DNA from: Candidatus Omnitrophota bacterium
GTDB lineage: Bacteria; Hinthialibacterota; Hinthialibacteria; Hinthialibacterales; Hinthialibacteraceae
DNA: 64,000 bases
Assembly: GCA_040755155.1 (NCBI GenBank)
Contig: JBFMBP010000097.1
Coordinates: 8,431-72,430, forward strand
Direction of reading: 5' to 3'
The number at the start of each line of letters is the position of its first letter. Within the stretch, counting starts at the first letter, position 1. Shown piece after piece: positions 9,013-17,419 of the stretch. Made by a program: the position numbers and the translations under genes. Below the pieces are notes generated by a model. It searched no databases, was not told the DNA's origin, and was given only the letters and a program-made list of their open reading frames with translations.

Positions 9013-9582
9013 ATGAAAATAAATAACCACGCCTTTACATTAATCGAACTGCTGATTGTCGTGGCGATTATCGGCGTGCTCGCCGCTATTGCCGTACCCA
9101 ATTTCTTGAATGCGCAAATCCGGGCTAAAGTATCCAAAACCGTGGGCGAGATGCGCAATTTCGTAACCGCCCAGGAGATGTACCGGCTGGATTGCAACAG
9201 CTATCCGCCGCATTTCCATACGCCCTGGCAGAACAAATTTCTTACAACCCCTATTTCCTATGTTGCTTCCATGCCCAGAGACATTTTCCTTTCTTCCAAA
9301 AATCCCGATCAGCGGTCATGGGTTCTGACATACGGCGGTTATCACCGCGAACCGATCTACAATCCCGACGGCTCTATCATGCACGATCCGGTTTATCGGC
9401 TGCAAAACAATCCCGCCGACGTCGAGCGAGCCAAAGCGGGCAAACCCCATGCTTATGAATTATGGAGCGTTGGCCCCAATCAACGGCTCGATTACGACGA
9501 TTTCGGCGCTCGAGGCTTTCTTTATTACGATGCCAGCAACGGCACGCTCAGCATTGGGGATATTGTTTGGGTAAGACCGTAA
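9013..9582 (+). CDS. Type II/IV pseudopilin-like protein
   Basis: 189 residues. The N-terminal prepilin peptidase site is FTLIELLIVVAIIGVLAAIA with the Glu at +5 after the cleavage site, a short basic leader (MKINNHA), and the PNFLNAQIRAKVSK segment that follows the hydrophobic helix. The rest is a soluble domain rich in Tyr, Pro and Gly (YRLDCNSYPPHFHTP, then an EPIYNPDGS loop). Such proteins are usually numerous in Omnitrophota/Hydrogenedentota/Sumerlaeota-like genomes and enter type II secretion or type IV pilus machinery. No secretion machinery lies in the window. It is convergent with a second pseudopilin gene across a shared terminator. Confidence 0.9.
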   Translation: MKINNHAFTLIELLIVVAIIGVLAAIAVPNFLNAQIRAKVSKTVGEMRNFVTAQEMYRLDCNSYPPHFHTPWQNKFLTTPISYVASMPRDIFLSSKNPDQRSWVLTYGGYHREPIYNPDGSIMHDPVYRLQNNPADVERAKAGKPHAYELWSVGPNQRLDYDDFGARGFLYYDASNGTLSIGDIVWVRP

Positions 9583-9606
9583 AAGCGCTGTTACAGTAAG
9601 ATAGAT

Positions 9607-9654
9607 AAAAAGCCCCCAAGGATACGCCTAAACCGGGATTCTTGGGGGCTTTTT
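9607..9654. terminator. Bidirectional intrinsic terminator
   Basis: Perfect arms AAAAAGCCCCCAAG and CTTGGGGGCTTTTT enclose a 20-base loop, with T runs on both strands. It lies between two convergent pseudopilin genes and can end both transcripts. Confidence 0.9.
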
Positions 9655-9657
9655 CTA

Positions 9658-10230
9658 TTAGCGGGGGAATGCGACGTTGCCATCGCTGACTACGCCGTTT
9701 GTAGGATCGTAGCCGTAAGTATAGGGCCAATCGACTTCGAGGGCGAAGCCGTTCTCTTTGCTGCTGATATCCGAATCGGGACCGCGTCCTTGGAAGCAAT
9801 AGACCCAATTCTGCGGCCGGCGGGGATCCGCCATATTGTCCCGATAGACGTTGCGTCCTTCCTGATAAAAATATTTGCCTTCGCCTTTGGGATCGAAATA
9901 GGCTTCGTAGAAATCCTCCTGCGCCGTCTTCTTGCGGCTGAAGAAGGGGTCCGAAGGGATGGAGGCGATATAGGCGATCGGCGTCGTCAATACTTTGGAA
10001 AGCCCCCAGCTGTTCGTCGGACCGTCGAAGCCGACGGGGGGATAGGCGCCGCGGTCGATCTGATACATCTCCAAAGCGCTTTGGCAGGCTTTCATATCCG
10101 CCAAACATCGCGCATATTTCGCCCGGACTTGGGCGTTGAGAAAGTTGGGGACGGCGATGGCGGCTAAGATGCCGATGATGGCGACTACGATAAGCAGCTC
10201 GATTAAGGTAAAGGCATTTTTATCGCGCAT
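9658..10230 (-). CDS. Type II/IV pseudopilin-like protein
   Basis: 190 residues with leader MRDKNA and prepilin motif FTLIELLIVVAIIGILAAIA followed by PNFLNAQVRAKYARC. It shares the N-terminal 40 residues and the layout of the neighbour 9013-9582 (YQIDRGAYPP corresponds to YRLDCNSYPP; LTTPIAYIASIPSDPFFS to LTTPISYVASMPRDIFLS), so the two are diverged paralogues. The C-terminal domain has a tyrosine- and glycine-rich end (WPYTYGYDPTNGVVSDGN). It is probably processed by a prepilin peptidase encoded elsewhere. Confidence 0.9.
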   Translation of the reverse strand: MRDKNAFTLIELLIVVAIIGILAAIAVPNFLNAQVRAKYARCLADMKACQSALEMYQIDRGAYPPVGFDGPTNSWGLSKVLTTPIAYIASIPSDPFFSRKKTAQEDFYEAYFDPKGEGKYFYQEGRNVYRDNMADPRRPQNWVYCFQGRGPDSDISSKENGFALEVDWPYTYGYDPTNGVVSDGNVAFPR

Positions 10231-10266
10231 GATGATTTCCTTACATCTCTATTGGGGAGGAGAATG

Positions 10267-10297
10267 GAGAAGGGGCGAAACGTTTTCGCCCCTTCTC
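10267..10297 (-). terminator. Hairpin after secreted protein gene
   Basis: The arms GAGAAGGGGCGAAA and TTTCGCCCCTTCTC form a 14-bp stem with a three-base loop just after the stop of the minus-strand gene 10321-12573. There is no strong T run, so it is a weak intrinsic terminator or an mRNA-stabilising hairpin. Confidence 0.6.
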
Positions 10298-10320
10298 GCA
10301 GCAATTCGCAATAAAACGAA

Positions 10321-12573
10321 TTAGTTCAACATCCAGTCATCGATTCCCGCCGCCGTGGGGCCGGTTTTGAGATTGTCGAAGCGGGCGTGATTGATATTCA
10401 TGAGGTCAGCCAGGCCATCGCTGAAGCAGGCGCGATAATGGAGACCCGCCGGTCCGAAGGGGAATTCTTCGTCATCCGTTTCGGCGATCTTCTTGCCGTC
10501 GACGAAGAACGTAATATGGTTGTTAAGGCATTCGATGCGGAAGCGATGCCAACCGCTGTCGGCGATCGTTACTTTACCGTACTCCGTAGCGAAGCCTTCC
10601 ATGCGGGTTTTCGCGTGCGCTTTGTCGTTGGAGGGGCCGTATTTGCGGGCCGCGATGTCGCCGGTGTCGGTCTCGAAGGAGATGGCGTAGCCGCCGGAAT
10701 TGCGGTAGGCGTTAGTGTCGGCGTAAGCGTCTAGCGCCGGTTTGCCGGGATCGTAGATGCTGCAATGGACGCCCAACGAAATGCGGTCGAAGCCAGAGCC
10801 TAGAGGAATATCATAACGCACGTCGCAGTAGGCGTCGACTTCCACGAAGTAGTTCGCATCCGTATTGCGTCCGAACGCCAACATATCCCAGCCGTAGCTC
10901 GAGCCGACTTCCAAGGCGAATTTGGGACTGGACGCGCCCGCCTGCGAGTTTGGCTGAATGGCGAAAAGCGTCGCTTGTCCGCCCGCCGCGTCGGGGAATG
11001 CTACGTCGTAGGTCTTGTCCACCGTAACGTCCATAATGGGACGAACGTCGCCCGCTTGCGCATCAAACCATTCCCGCGCTCCCCGATAGACGATGGAAGC
11101 GTTCAATCCGCTTTCATCGAACTGATCCTGAAGTGCGGTTTTTTCCAAGGCGTTGTAGGCGCTGGGAGCGCCCGTGAAATCTTGGGTGTACGAATCGTTG
11201 AAGAGAGTGAGCGTTTCGGCGTTCGGCGTGAAATCATAATCCTTCAAAATCGGAATCAGGCGATATTGCTTGCCTTGAGACAGATCGGAGAACAAGTATA
11301 CGCCGTCAGGGCCTGTTGTGGCGTCTTTCATGGAGGTTTGATCGATGGCGTAGACGGTCACTCCTTCCAATGGCGCATCGCCTTCCATAATAGTTCCCGT
11401 CACCGTAGCGGCCGCCGTTTGGCTGACGAATTGAATATCGTCGACGTAGAACTGCGCCACTTGATTGACGGCGTCGCCAACCATCATCAGACCGATCGAT
11501 ACGATATCTCCTTTGTTCGCATCGGGCGCGTCCGTGCCGTATCCGGCGTCCCATTCCTCTTCGCTGAAGGAAGAAAGAGAAAGCGTGAGTTTTTGCCAGG
11601 AAGGATTGGTAACGTAATCGTTGGGCAACGCGAAACGAAGCGCTCTACCCGTGCTGTCGTAAAGGAAGACGGTAAAGATCGTTTGGCCGGGAACGACGTC
11701 CGCATCGCCATAGAACATGAAGTCCACCGCCGAATAGCTGGAGAGGTTCAGAGGTCCTTCCGGAATCGTCTTTTTAAGGATGTTGTGCCACCATTTTTCC
11801 GGCATATCCACATCCATGAAGAGACATTTAGAGCCTTGAGGCGCATTGCTTTGATCGAGGTAGGCGAAAAGTCCATCCGGTCCGCCCGCCTTGGTATAAG
11901 GCCAGGCGTCCTTTAGATCGAAATCGTCGGCGTAGCTTTCGAAATCGTCGATGAGGAGATTTTCCGGCTTTTCTTTGAATACGATGTTGTCCACGTAGAA
12001 CTGGGCAAGCTGGTTGACGTCGTCGGTTACGACCATCAAACCGATAGCGATGATGTCCGACTTGTCAGCGTCGGGCGCATCCGTGCCGTATCCTGCGTCC
12101 CACTCTTCCTGGCTGAAGGAATCGATGGACAACGTTACCTTCTGCCATGCCGGATTGGTAACGTACTCCGCTGGCAAACCGAAGCGCATAGCTCGGCCTA
12201 CGCTGTCATAGAGAAAGACCGTAAAGGAGACTTTTCCCGGAACGACATCCGCATCGCCGAAGAACATGAATTGAACGGAAAGGTATTTGGAGACGTCCAG
12301 CGGGGCGTTGTCCAATTCCTTGCGTTCGGTGTTGTACCACCACTTTTCCGCCATATCCACGTCCATGAAAAGGCACTTCGACCCATCCGGCGGATTGTTC
12401 TGGTCGTCCAAATAGATGAAAAGGCCTTGCGGTCCGCCCGCCCGGGAATATTTCCAGGCGTCTTGTAAAGCGAAATCGTCGGCGTAACCCTCGAAGCTAT
12501 CGACGACGATATCCTGAGCGCAGGCGATGCCGGCGAACAGGGCCATCATGAGGAGATAAATAGATCGTCGCAT
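10321..12573 (-). CDS. Secreted multidomain protein with duplicated carbohydrate-binding-like domain
   Basis: 750 residues from MRRSIYLLMMALFAGIACA, a signal peptide, with GGAGG before the ATG. Residues about 23-205 and 210-390 are two near-identical copies of a beta-sandwich-like domain (DSFEGYADDFALQDAWKYS and DDFESYADDFDLKDAWPYT; both contain AQFYVD). A carboxypeptidase-regulatory or SdrD-B-like domain follows (VTGTIMEGDAPLEGVTVYA, GVYLFSDLSQG), then a C-terminal concanavalin-like domain with GWHRFRIECLNNHITFFVDGK-type residues. It has no recognisable catalytic motif. It is likely an extracellular glycan-binding protein. Confidence 0.8.
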   Translation of the reverse strand: MRRSIYLLMMALFAGIACAQDIVVDSFEGYADDFALQDAWKYSRAGGPQGLFIYLDDQNNPPDGSKCLFMDVDMAEKWWYNTERKELDNAPLDVSKYLSVQFMFFGDADVVPGKVSFTVFLYDSVGRAMRFGLPAEYVTNPAWQKVTLSIDSFSQEEWDAGYGTDAPDADKSDIIAIGLMVVTDDVNQLAQFYVDNIVFKEKPENLLIDDFESYADDFDLKDAWPYTKAGGPDGLFAYLDQSNAPQGSKCLFMDVDMPEKWWHNILKKTIPEGPLNLSSYSAVDFMFYGDADVVPGQTIFTVFLYDSTGRALRFALPNDYVTNPSWQKLTLSLSSFSEEEWDAGYGTDAPDANKGDIVSIGLMMVGDAVNQVAQFYVDDIQFVSQTAAATVTGTIMEGDAPLEGVTVYAIDQTSMKDATTGPDGVYLFSDLSQGKQYRLIPILKDYDFTPNAETLTLFNDSYTQDFTGAPSAYNALEKTALQDQFDESGLNASIVYRGAREWFDAQAGDVRPIMDVTVDKTYDVAFPDAAGGQATLFAIQPNSQAGASSPKFALEVGSSYGWDMLAFGRNTDANYFVEVDAYCDVRYDIPLGSGFDRISLGVHCSIYDPGKPALDAYADTNAYRNSGGYAISFETDTGDIAARKYGPSNDKAHAKTRMEGFATEYGKVTIADSGWHRFRIECLNNHITFFVDGKKIAETDDEEFPFGPAGLHYRACFSDGLADLMNINHARFDNLKTGPTAAGIDDWMLN

Positions 12574-13044
12574 AAAAAAAACCTCCGTAGAATGAAAATA
12601 GCGCAGTTTTTCGCGCGCCTTATTCCTTGGCGAAGTATAAAATTCATTTGCCTTGACGAACTTCACGCTTCGTCCAATTTATAAAAAACAACGAAAAACT
12701 ACTTGTAATCATTGAAAAAATTATCTTGTCATTTCTTATTAAAATATAATAAATCTTAATTCTTCCGTCAGAAGGAAATTAAAAATAACCGGGAAATCTC
12801 CTTATTTTCTTCAACGAATGGATTCACGCGTAAAAAACAGATTCATTATAAAGAATTCAAAAAAAGGATGCTATCAGGCAATCAACCAATTTATCTATGG
12901 AAGAATCCCCGATAGAAAAAGATGCGGTATTAAGGTTCGATGGATCGGGAAGGCGGGCGTCTTTGGCGAACTCGTTCGACGGATGATGCTCATTATCCCC
13001 TAAACATAACAAGAGACATTAACTTCGAAGAAGGAGAATTCGCT
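12574..13044. other. Non-coding, AT-rich stretch
   Basis: Some 470 bases between divergent genes. It is very AT-rich around 12680-12800 and should hold promoters for both sides, but I find no pair of boxes with good spacing (TTGTCA at 12726 and TATAAT at 12745 are only 13 bases apart). The only clear element is the AAGGAGA ribosome-binding site at 13031 for the next gene. Confidence 0.5.
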
Positions 13045-13359
13045 ATGTACGTTGTTTGCGTTACCGTCCATGTTGTTCCTGGCTATGCGGAGGATTTTAT
13101 CGCCGCCACGATGATCAACGCCAAACAAACCCGGCTTGAACCGGGAAACGTCCGTTTCGACGTTCTTCGGGCGATAGATGACGAAAACCGTTTTTTTCTT
13201 TATGAAGTTTATAAATCTCCGAACGATTTCGTTGCGCATCAACAAACCAACCATTACCTCCTTTGGCGGGAAGCCGTCCAGGATTGGATGGCGGAAAAGC
13301 GCCAAGGCGTCAAGCATGTCAACCTTTATCCCAACGATGACGAATGGATATTGGAATGA
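13045..13359 (+). CDS. ABM-domain monooxygenase/isomerase, LsrG/YgiN-like
   Basis: 104 residues starting MYVVCVTVHVVPGYAEDF, eight bases after AAGGAGA. It is a single antibiotic-biosynthesis-monooxygenase (ferredoxin-like) domain covering the whole protein. The segment FDVLRAIDDENRFFLYEVYKS, then HQQTNHYLLWREAV, fits the LsrG/YgiN subgroup closely. Family members act as quinol monooxygenases or, for LsrG, isomerise phospho-autoinducer-2. No other lsr gene is present, so the substrate is not assigned. Monocistronic. Confidence 0.85.
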   Translation: MYVVCVTVHVVPGYAEDFIAATMINAKQTRLEPGNVRFDVLRAIDDENRFFLYEVYKSPNDFVAHQQTNHYLLWREAVQDWMAEKRQGVKHVNLYPNDDEWILE

Positions 13360-13387
13360 TGAATGGGGAATTTGCTCAATACAAAAA

Positions 13388-13414
13388 AAGAGGCGGTCGC
13401 GATGACCGCCTCTT
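13388..13414. terminator. Intrinsic terminator between ABM gene and repeat
   Basis: Perfect 11-bp arms AAGAGGCGGTC and GACCGCCTCTT with a five-base loop. The longer T run is on the minus strand (A run at 13383-13389), so it best ends leftward transcripts. It may also end the ABM transcript, whose stop is 30 bases upstream. Confidence 0.75.
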
Positions 13415-13440
13415 GCGATTAGGCTTGATGAAGGATTATT

Positions 13441-13694
13441 AACTCACGTTACGCAACCAGTTCTGTCGCGTCATCGGAAAAAAACGTTTAAGAATGGCGT
13501 TGATGTTTCCACGATGATGTCTTTTTCGAATCGCGAAAACGTAAAAAGGGTCGAATTCCGCGAAATTTCTTCTCCCAGCCTTGAAAGGCTGGGCTATTAT
13601 CAAATGCCCCTTTAAAGGGGCAAACGGCAATAGCCCGCCGTTTCAACGGCGGGTTCGTGGAGGGATTCATTTTCCATCGCGCGTAACATAAGTT
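13441..13694. repeat. MITE-like palindromic element, family 1, copy B
   Basis: Inverted orientation relative to copy A. The ends are AACTCACGTTACGC at 13441 and GCGTAACATAAGTT at 13681, near-perfect inverted repeats of each other. Three hairpins follow in 13573-13660: CCCAGCCTTGAAAGGCTGGG, CCCCTTTAAAGGGG and CCCGCCGTTTCAACGGCGGG. The region 13441-13570 is homologous to 3467-3598 of copy A. Its right end touches the stop codon of the macro-domain gene. Confidence 0.78.
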
Positions 13695-14229
13695 ATTGTT
13701 CCCAAATTTTTTTCATCGCCTTAGCGTAGGCTTCGTAAGTTCTTTCGTCGTACAGAACGAAAACGGCGTAAACAATCTCGGCGCGTTCCTCCAAGAAGCG
13801 TCCGACGGTTCGCAAGGCGATTTCGGCTGCTTCATTGACGGGATAACCGTAAGCGCCCGTACTGATCGAAGGAAAAGCGATGGTTTTAATTCCATTTCCG
13901 GCGGCGATCTCAAGGCTGCGGCGATAGCAGCTGGCAAGAAGCGCAGGCTCGTTTTTACCTTCCTGGCCGTAAATCGGTCCTACCGTATGGATGACGCATC
14001 TCGCTGGGAGGTTGCCGCCCGTGGTGATCTTCGCATCGCCCGTATCGCAACCGCCGAGCCGCCGGCATTCTTCTAAAATGCTAGGACCGCCTGCGCGATG
14101 AATGGCTCCGTCCACGCCGCCGCCGCCTAAAAGGGTGCGATTAGCGGCATTTACGATGGCATCCGTCGTTTCGAGGACGATATCGCCTTGCCGCAATTCC
14201 AGGACGTTTTGACCAAGGACTTGCTTCAT
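13693..14229 (-). CDS. Macro domain protein, ADP-ribose-binding hydrolase (YmdB/MacroD type)
   Basis: 178 residues, all one macro domain. The ADP-ribose pocket is visible: QGDIVLETTDAIVNAANRTLLGGGGVDGAIHRAGG contains the catalytic Asn-Ala-Ala-Asn and GGGGVDGAIH loop, and PSISTGAYGYP is the phosphate loop. This places it in the MacroD/YmdB group that hydrolyses O-acetyl-ADP-ribose or removes mono-ADP-ribose. The ATG overlaps the stop of the BON lipoprotein gene by four bases, so the two are co-translated, an unusual pairing. Confidence 0.93.
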   Translation of the reverse strand: MKQVLGQNVLELRQGDIVLETTDAIVNAANRTLLGGGGVDGAIHRAGGPSILEECRRLGGCDTGDAKITTGGNLPARCVIHTVGPIYGQEGKNEPALLASCYRRSLEIAAGNGIKTIAFPSISTGAYGYPVNEAAEIALRTVGRFLEERAEIVYAVFVLYDERTYEAYAKAMKKIWEQ

Positions 14230-14525
14230 TTCACTTCGGCAAAACTTTTTACGTCTTTAACGCCGGGCGTGGCGGTGATGATGCTCAGGGCTTTTTCTTT
14301 ATCCGCCGCCGTCGCCAGTTCGCCATCGAGGTTGACGACGCCTTTTTTCACGAAAATGTCCAATTTGAAAGGCCCGGCGGGTCCTGTGGGCGCTTCCAAT
14401 TGGCTCTTAATCTGATCCGCGAGAGATTGATCGCTGGCGACCTTCTTCGAAGTCGAAGCGCAACCGATCGAGGCAATGCAGAAAAGACCGATAATGACGA
14501 CTGCTAAGAGACGTTGATGTTTCAT
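14226..14525 (-). CDS. BON domain lipoprotein
   Basis: 99 residues from MKHQRLLAVVIIGLF, preceded by GGAGG at five bases; the ATG four codons earlier lacks such a site. The signal sequence ends in lipobox IASIGC, so it should be a lipoprotein. One BON repeat follows (SLADQIKSQLEAP, KGVVNLDGELATAADKEKALSIITATPGVKDVKSFAEVK), an OsmY-like fold linked to envelope stability and phospholipid binding. It is coupled to the macro-domain gene downstream. Confidence 0.88.
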   Translation of the reverse strand: MKHQRLLAVVIIGLFCIASIGCASTSKKVASDQSLADQIKSQLEAPTGPAGPFKLDIFVKKGVVNLDGELATAADKEKALSIITATPGVKDVKSFAEVK

Positions 14526-14729
14526 TTCATCCTCCATAAGAATGAGCGTTTTCCGCGTTTCTCTCTTCTAAGAAGAGAGTATAATGTCAGGATATGATAC
14601 GTATGCTTGGCTTATCTGGCAAGACGAGAAATAATATCCAATCCATTTTGCGCGTTTTTTAATTCTTTTTCTTTCCAGAACTCCAATATTCACTTATTTC
14701 TACGTCGATTTCGTCAGAAAAGCCGCGCA

Positions 14730-15923
14730 TCAATCCGAAAAGGTGAAGTTAACCGCTTTGGCGTGCGAATGAATCCTCTCGATCGCGGCGCAGACGATTT
14801 CCACTTCGTCGTCTTTCATATCGGAAAAAAGCGGAAGACTCAACGCGTGACTTTCCAGGTAAAGGGAATTCTTCAGACGCGCATCGGCGTCTTTATCCGC
14901 AAAGGAGCGAAAGGCCGTCATCTGGTGCAGGATCGGCGAATAATAGATGCGGGTTTGGATGTCTTCAGCCAAGAGCGCTCCCGCCAGGCGGCGTTGGGTA
15001 AGTCCGAATTCCGTTTCATCGACGACGATGGAAAAATCCTTATAAGAAGATCGGTCGTTTTCGGCGATTTTCTGAAAAGAAAGGCCGGGAATCCGTCCAA
15101 GACGCTCCCTATACAATTTCACCGCTTGATTGCGTCTTTGAGAGGCTTCTCCCAATTTTTTGAAGGAGGAAAGAGCCAATATGGCATGCAATTCGCTCAT
15201 GCGGGCGTTGATGCCAGGAAAGAGACAATCGTAGTTTCCAGGATTGGCGTAATTGCGTCCCAGGCGGACATGGCGAGCGATATCGTCGTCATTCGTCGCG
15301 ACGATTCCCCCTTCGGCGGCGATGGTGAGTTTCGTCGGAGAAAGGCTGAAGACCTCCACGGATCCGAATCCGCCAAGAGGCTTCGAATCGCGCCAGGAGC
15401 CTAAACCATGCGCCGAATCGAAAAACAACCGCAATCCGCGCCGATCCGCAAGCCTCTGCAAATCCTCAATGGGAGCGGGATTGCCGAATTGATGCACGCC
15501 TAAAATGGCGGACGTATTCGCCGTAATCGCCTCTTCCGCCGATTGGGGATCGATGTTCATGGTCAAAACGTCCACATCCGCAAAACGAAGTTTCAGCCGA
15601 TTCCAAACCAGCCCCAGCCCGGAGGCGATGAACGTAAAACTGGGCAGAACGACTTCCGAGCCTTCGGGCAAGCCAAGCGCTTGAATCGCCAGCATAAGAC
15701 CCGTCGTGCAGCTGGAAACCGCTACGGCGTTTTTCACGCCCATGTAATGGGCCATCTCTTCGCCCAACTGTTCCGCATACGGCCCTGTCGTCACCATGCC
15801 GCTGGTCAACGCTTCTTCGATTTTCTCGCTTATTTCGTTCAAAGGAGGAAGAGAGGGACGCACAAAAGGAATTCTGTGGGGAGAAATAATATCCCCGCCA
15901 AGAATCGCTGGCCGATTATCCAT
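14730..15923 (-). CDS. DegT/DnrJ/EryC1/StrS-family PLP aminotransferase
   Basis: 397 residues, the normal length. The PLP lysine is in FSLSPTKLTIAAEGGIV, with the upstream HQFGNPAPIEDLQ and DSAHGLGSW segments holding the cofactor-binding Asp and the family pattern. C-terminal SYKDFSIVVDE and LPLFSDMKDDEVEIVCAAI are typical. These enzymes make amino sugars for surface polysaccharides or nucleotide-sugar metabolites. No dedicated sugar operon surrounds it, but a glycosyltransferase (29081) and gmd (42339) are in the window. The sugar substrate is not inferable. Confidence 0.92.
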   Translation of the reverse strand: MDNRPAILGGDIISPHRIPFVRPSLPPLNEISEKIEEALTSGMVTTGPYAEQLGEEMAHYMGVKNAVAVSSCTTGLMLAIQALGLPEGSEVVLPSFTFIASGLGLVWNRLKLRFADVDVLTMNIDPQSAEEAITANTSAILGVHQFGNPAPIEDLQRLADRRGLRLFFDSAHGLGSWRDSKPLGGFGSVEVFSLSPTKLTIAAEGGIVATNDDDIARHVRLGRNYANPGNYDCLFPGINARMSELHAILALSSFKKLGEASQRRNQAVKLYRERLGRIPGLSFQKIAENDRSSYKDFSIVVDETEFGLTQRRLAGALLAEDIQTRIYYSPILHQMTAFRSFADKDADARLKNSLYLESHALSLPLFSDMKDDEVEIVCAAIERIHSHAKAVNFTFSD

Positions 15924-16497
15924 AGAACTTACGCCTTTTCCTTAAAATATGAGATAAGTATTATATGGGATGTTATCTCCATTATGGAATGGGAATAACG
16001 GGAATAAGAAAAAAAACGAGTTTCCAACAAAAAATGCCATTACTCCTCCCCCAAGTTTAGGAGTAGTTTGGAGCGAGTTAATATAAGCCTAATAAAATCA
16101 ATGTATATCAAACTTCACTTGCGTTTGGAGGAAGAAATAAAAATTCGATATTATCATTTTTGCATGAACCTCAAACGTCTTTTCATTATCCGTCTTGCAA
16201 TCGCTTCTTCCAATAAAAACTTATAAACCTTATAATTAAGCCGATATAATATAGTTAGATTTTTGGTGTGGAGACCTCTACTAATAACGCAAGATGAGGA
16301 TAAAATTGAAAAGAAAATTACGTAAAAAAATAAAAATTATTACGTAACGCGTTGATGCAAATAAGGTTTTACCGTTTCATAATCGATGCGATCTTCCGAT
16401 GTTATCGTTAAATCAAGCATCAATGTCGGATAGGGATTATGTTTTGATTTTCTTCTGAGGATGGCGGGCGCATCTTGAACGGTTTATTGAAAAAACA
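15924..16497. other. Intergenic region with decayed repeat and possible gene remnant
   Basis: 574 AT-rich bases between divergent genes. It holds a degenerate family 2 element (16027-16173) and, on the minus strand at 16340-16483, a 47-codon open frame of coding-like composition containing SEDRIDY. That motif is also found near the start of the beta-helix protein at 54979-56313. The frame has an internal ATG at 16420 but no ribosome-binding site I would trust. Confidence 0.4.
16027..16173. repeat. Decayed family 2 palindromic element
   Basis: It aligns by eye with 35235-35382: ATTACTCCTCCCCCAAG, then TAAGCCTAATAAAATCAA, and the right end TTGCATGAACCTCA at 16160 (one mismatch to the intact terminal repeat). 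The hairpin arms are largely mutated and the left terminal repeat is lost. Confidence 0.65.
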
Positions 16498-17343
16498 ATG
16501 AAAACCAAATCAAAACTAACCCAAGAAGAAATCATGCAACGCCTTCAAACGGCGAGTGCAGCGGACGAATTGGCAAAAATCAGGAAAGACATGAACAATT
16601 CGCCCCGAACATTCGCCGAAATGGGGCCGGGCGTCGTTCCATTGGAAAATCTCAGCGGCATTGGTCAATCGGAAGACCAAATCTACGAGGATTTGTGCAA
16701 ATTGCTTAACGATTTTCTCATCAAATTAGGCGATATGGTTTTTTCTCTAGACAAGAAAGACCAATTTTTTCCAAAATCGAAAATCGTTCATTTGGTAAAA
16801 ATCTTGAAAAGCGCCAACATGGAAATGGAGGCGCGGTCGATCTTGGATATTTTCAAAGATCGAGTTAAACAAAAAAACGACGGGAAAATGCCGACGATCA
16901 AAGAAAAAGTCGGCATGTTCGGCAAAACAACGGAACGTACCATGAAGTTGGAAGAGATCGCTTCCCATTTTGAGATCGAAGAAGATCTTCCTCCCAGCGA
17001 AGTTAAGCCATTGGGCGCCCACGGTACGAAAAACGGCATATTGATCCATCTGGGCAACATTCTATTGCAAAGCGAAGATGTCTTGGACCCATTAAAAAAA
17101 GGAGCGAGAAAAACCCTTGGCCTCTTTTTAAAGGCGGCGGGATTGATCAATACAGCGGCCCAAAATCCCCCGGAAAAATATTTTCTCGCCTGCCTCTTTA
17201 CTCCCGATTCCATACAACCCAAATCGCGCAACGATAAAGACGGCTTAGCCAAATTCCGCACCGTTCTCAAAAAGGGCATCCAATTTTTGGAAGACAGAAT
17301 GGAGGCGAAGAAAAAGAGTCCTCCTCAACCCGTAAAAAAATAA
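16498..17343 (+). CDS. Hypothetical protein, helical and lysine-rich
   Basis: 281 residues, not recognised. It has no signal peptide and no membrane segment. Predicted mostly helical, with charged stretches, e.g. EEIMQRLQTASAADELAKIRKDM at the N-terminus (the first part is amphipathic). A basic C-terminus (RMEAKKKSPPQPVKK) could bind nucleic acid or membrane, but that is speculation. No Shine-Dalgarno sequence precedes the ATG, so the start is uncertain. It is followed directly by a strong terminator and forms a single-gene unit. Confidence 0.7.
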   Translation: MKTKSKLTQEEIMQRLQTASAADELAKIRKDMNNSPRTFAEMGPGVVPLENLSGIGQSEDQIYEDLCKLLNDFLIKLGDMVFSLDKKDQFFPKSKIVHLVKILKSANMEMEARSILDIFKDRVKQKNDGKMPTIKEKVGMFGKTTERTMKLEEIASHFEIEEDLPPSEVKPLGAHGTKNGILIHLGNILLQSEDVLDPLKKGARKTLGLFLKAAGLINTAAQNPPEKYFLACLFTPDSIQPKSRNDKDGLAKFRTVLKKGIQFLEDRMEAKKKSPPQPVKK

Positions 17344-17357
17344 ATCCCTTCCCACGA

Positions 17358-17386
17358 AAAAAGAGGCGGAAAATCCGCCTCTTTTT
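17358..17386. terminator. Intrinsic terminator, convergent genes
   Basis: The arms AAAAAGAGGCGGA and TCCGCCTCTTTTT form a 13-bp stem with a three-base loop. T runs on both strands allow it to serve the hypothetical gene and the ThuA-like gene 17420-18211. Confidence 0.9.
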
Positions 17387-17419
17387 CTAATCGTTGACTC
17401 CATTGAAATCGCCGAACCA

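Noticed and set aside
6975-9197. Longer N-terminus for the CHASE4 kinase
   Set aside because: The extra 115 residues are antisense to the pseudopilin N-terminus; the ATG at 8852 has a strong ribosome-binding site.
10975-11916. Plus-strand frame of 313 codons
   Set aside because: Antisense to the duplicated secreted protein gene; its own repeats mirror that gene.
12726-12750. Promoter with TTGTCA and TATAAT
   Set aside because: The boxes are only 13 bases apart.
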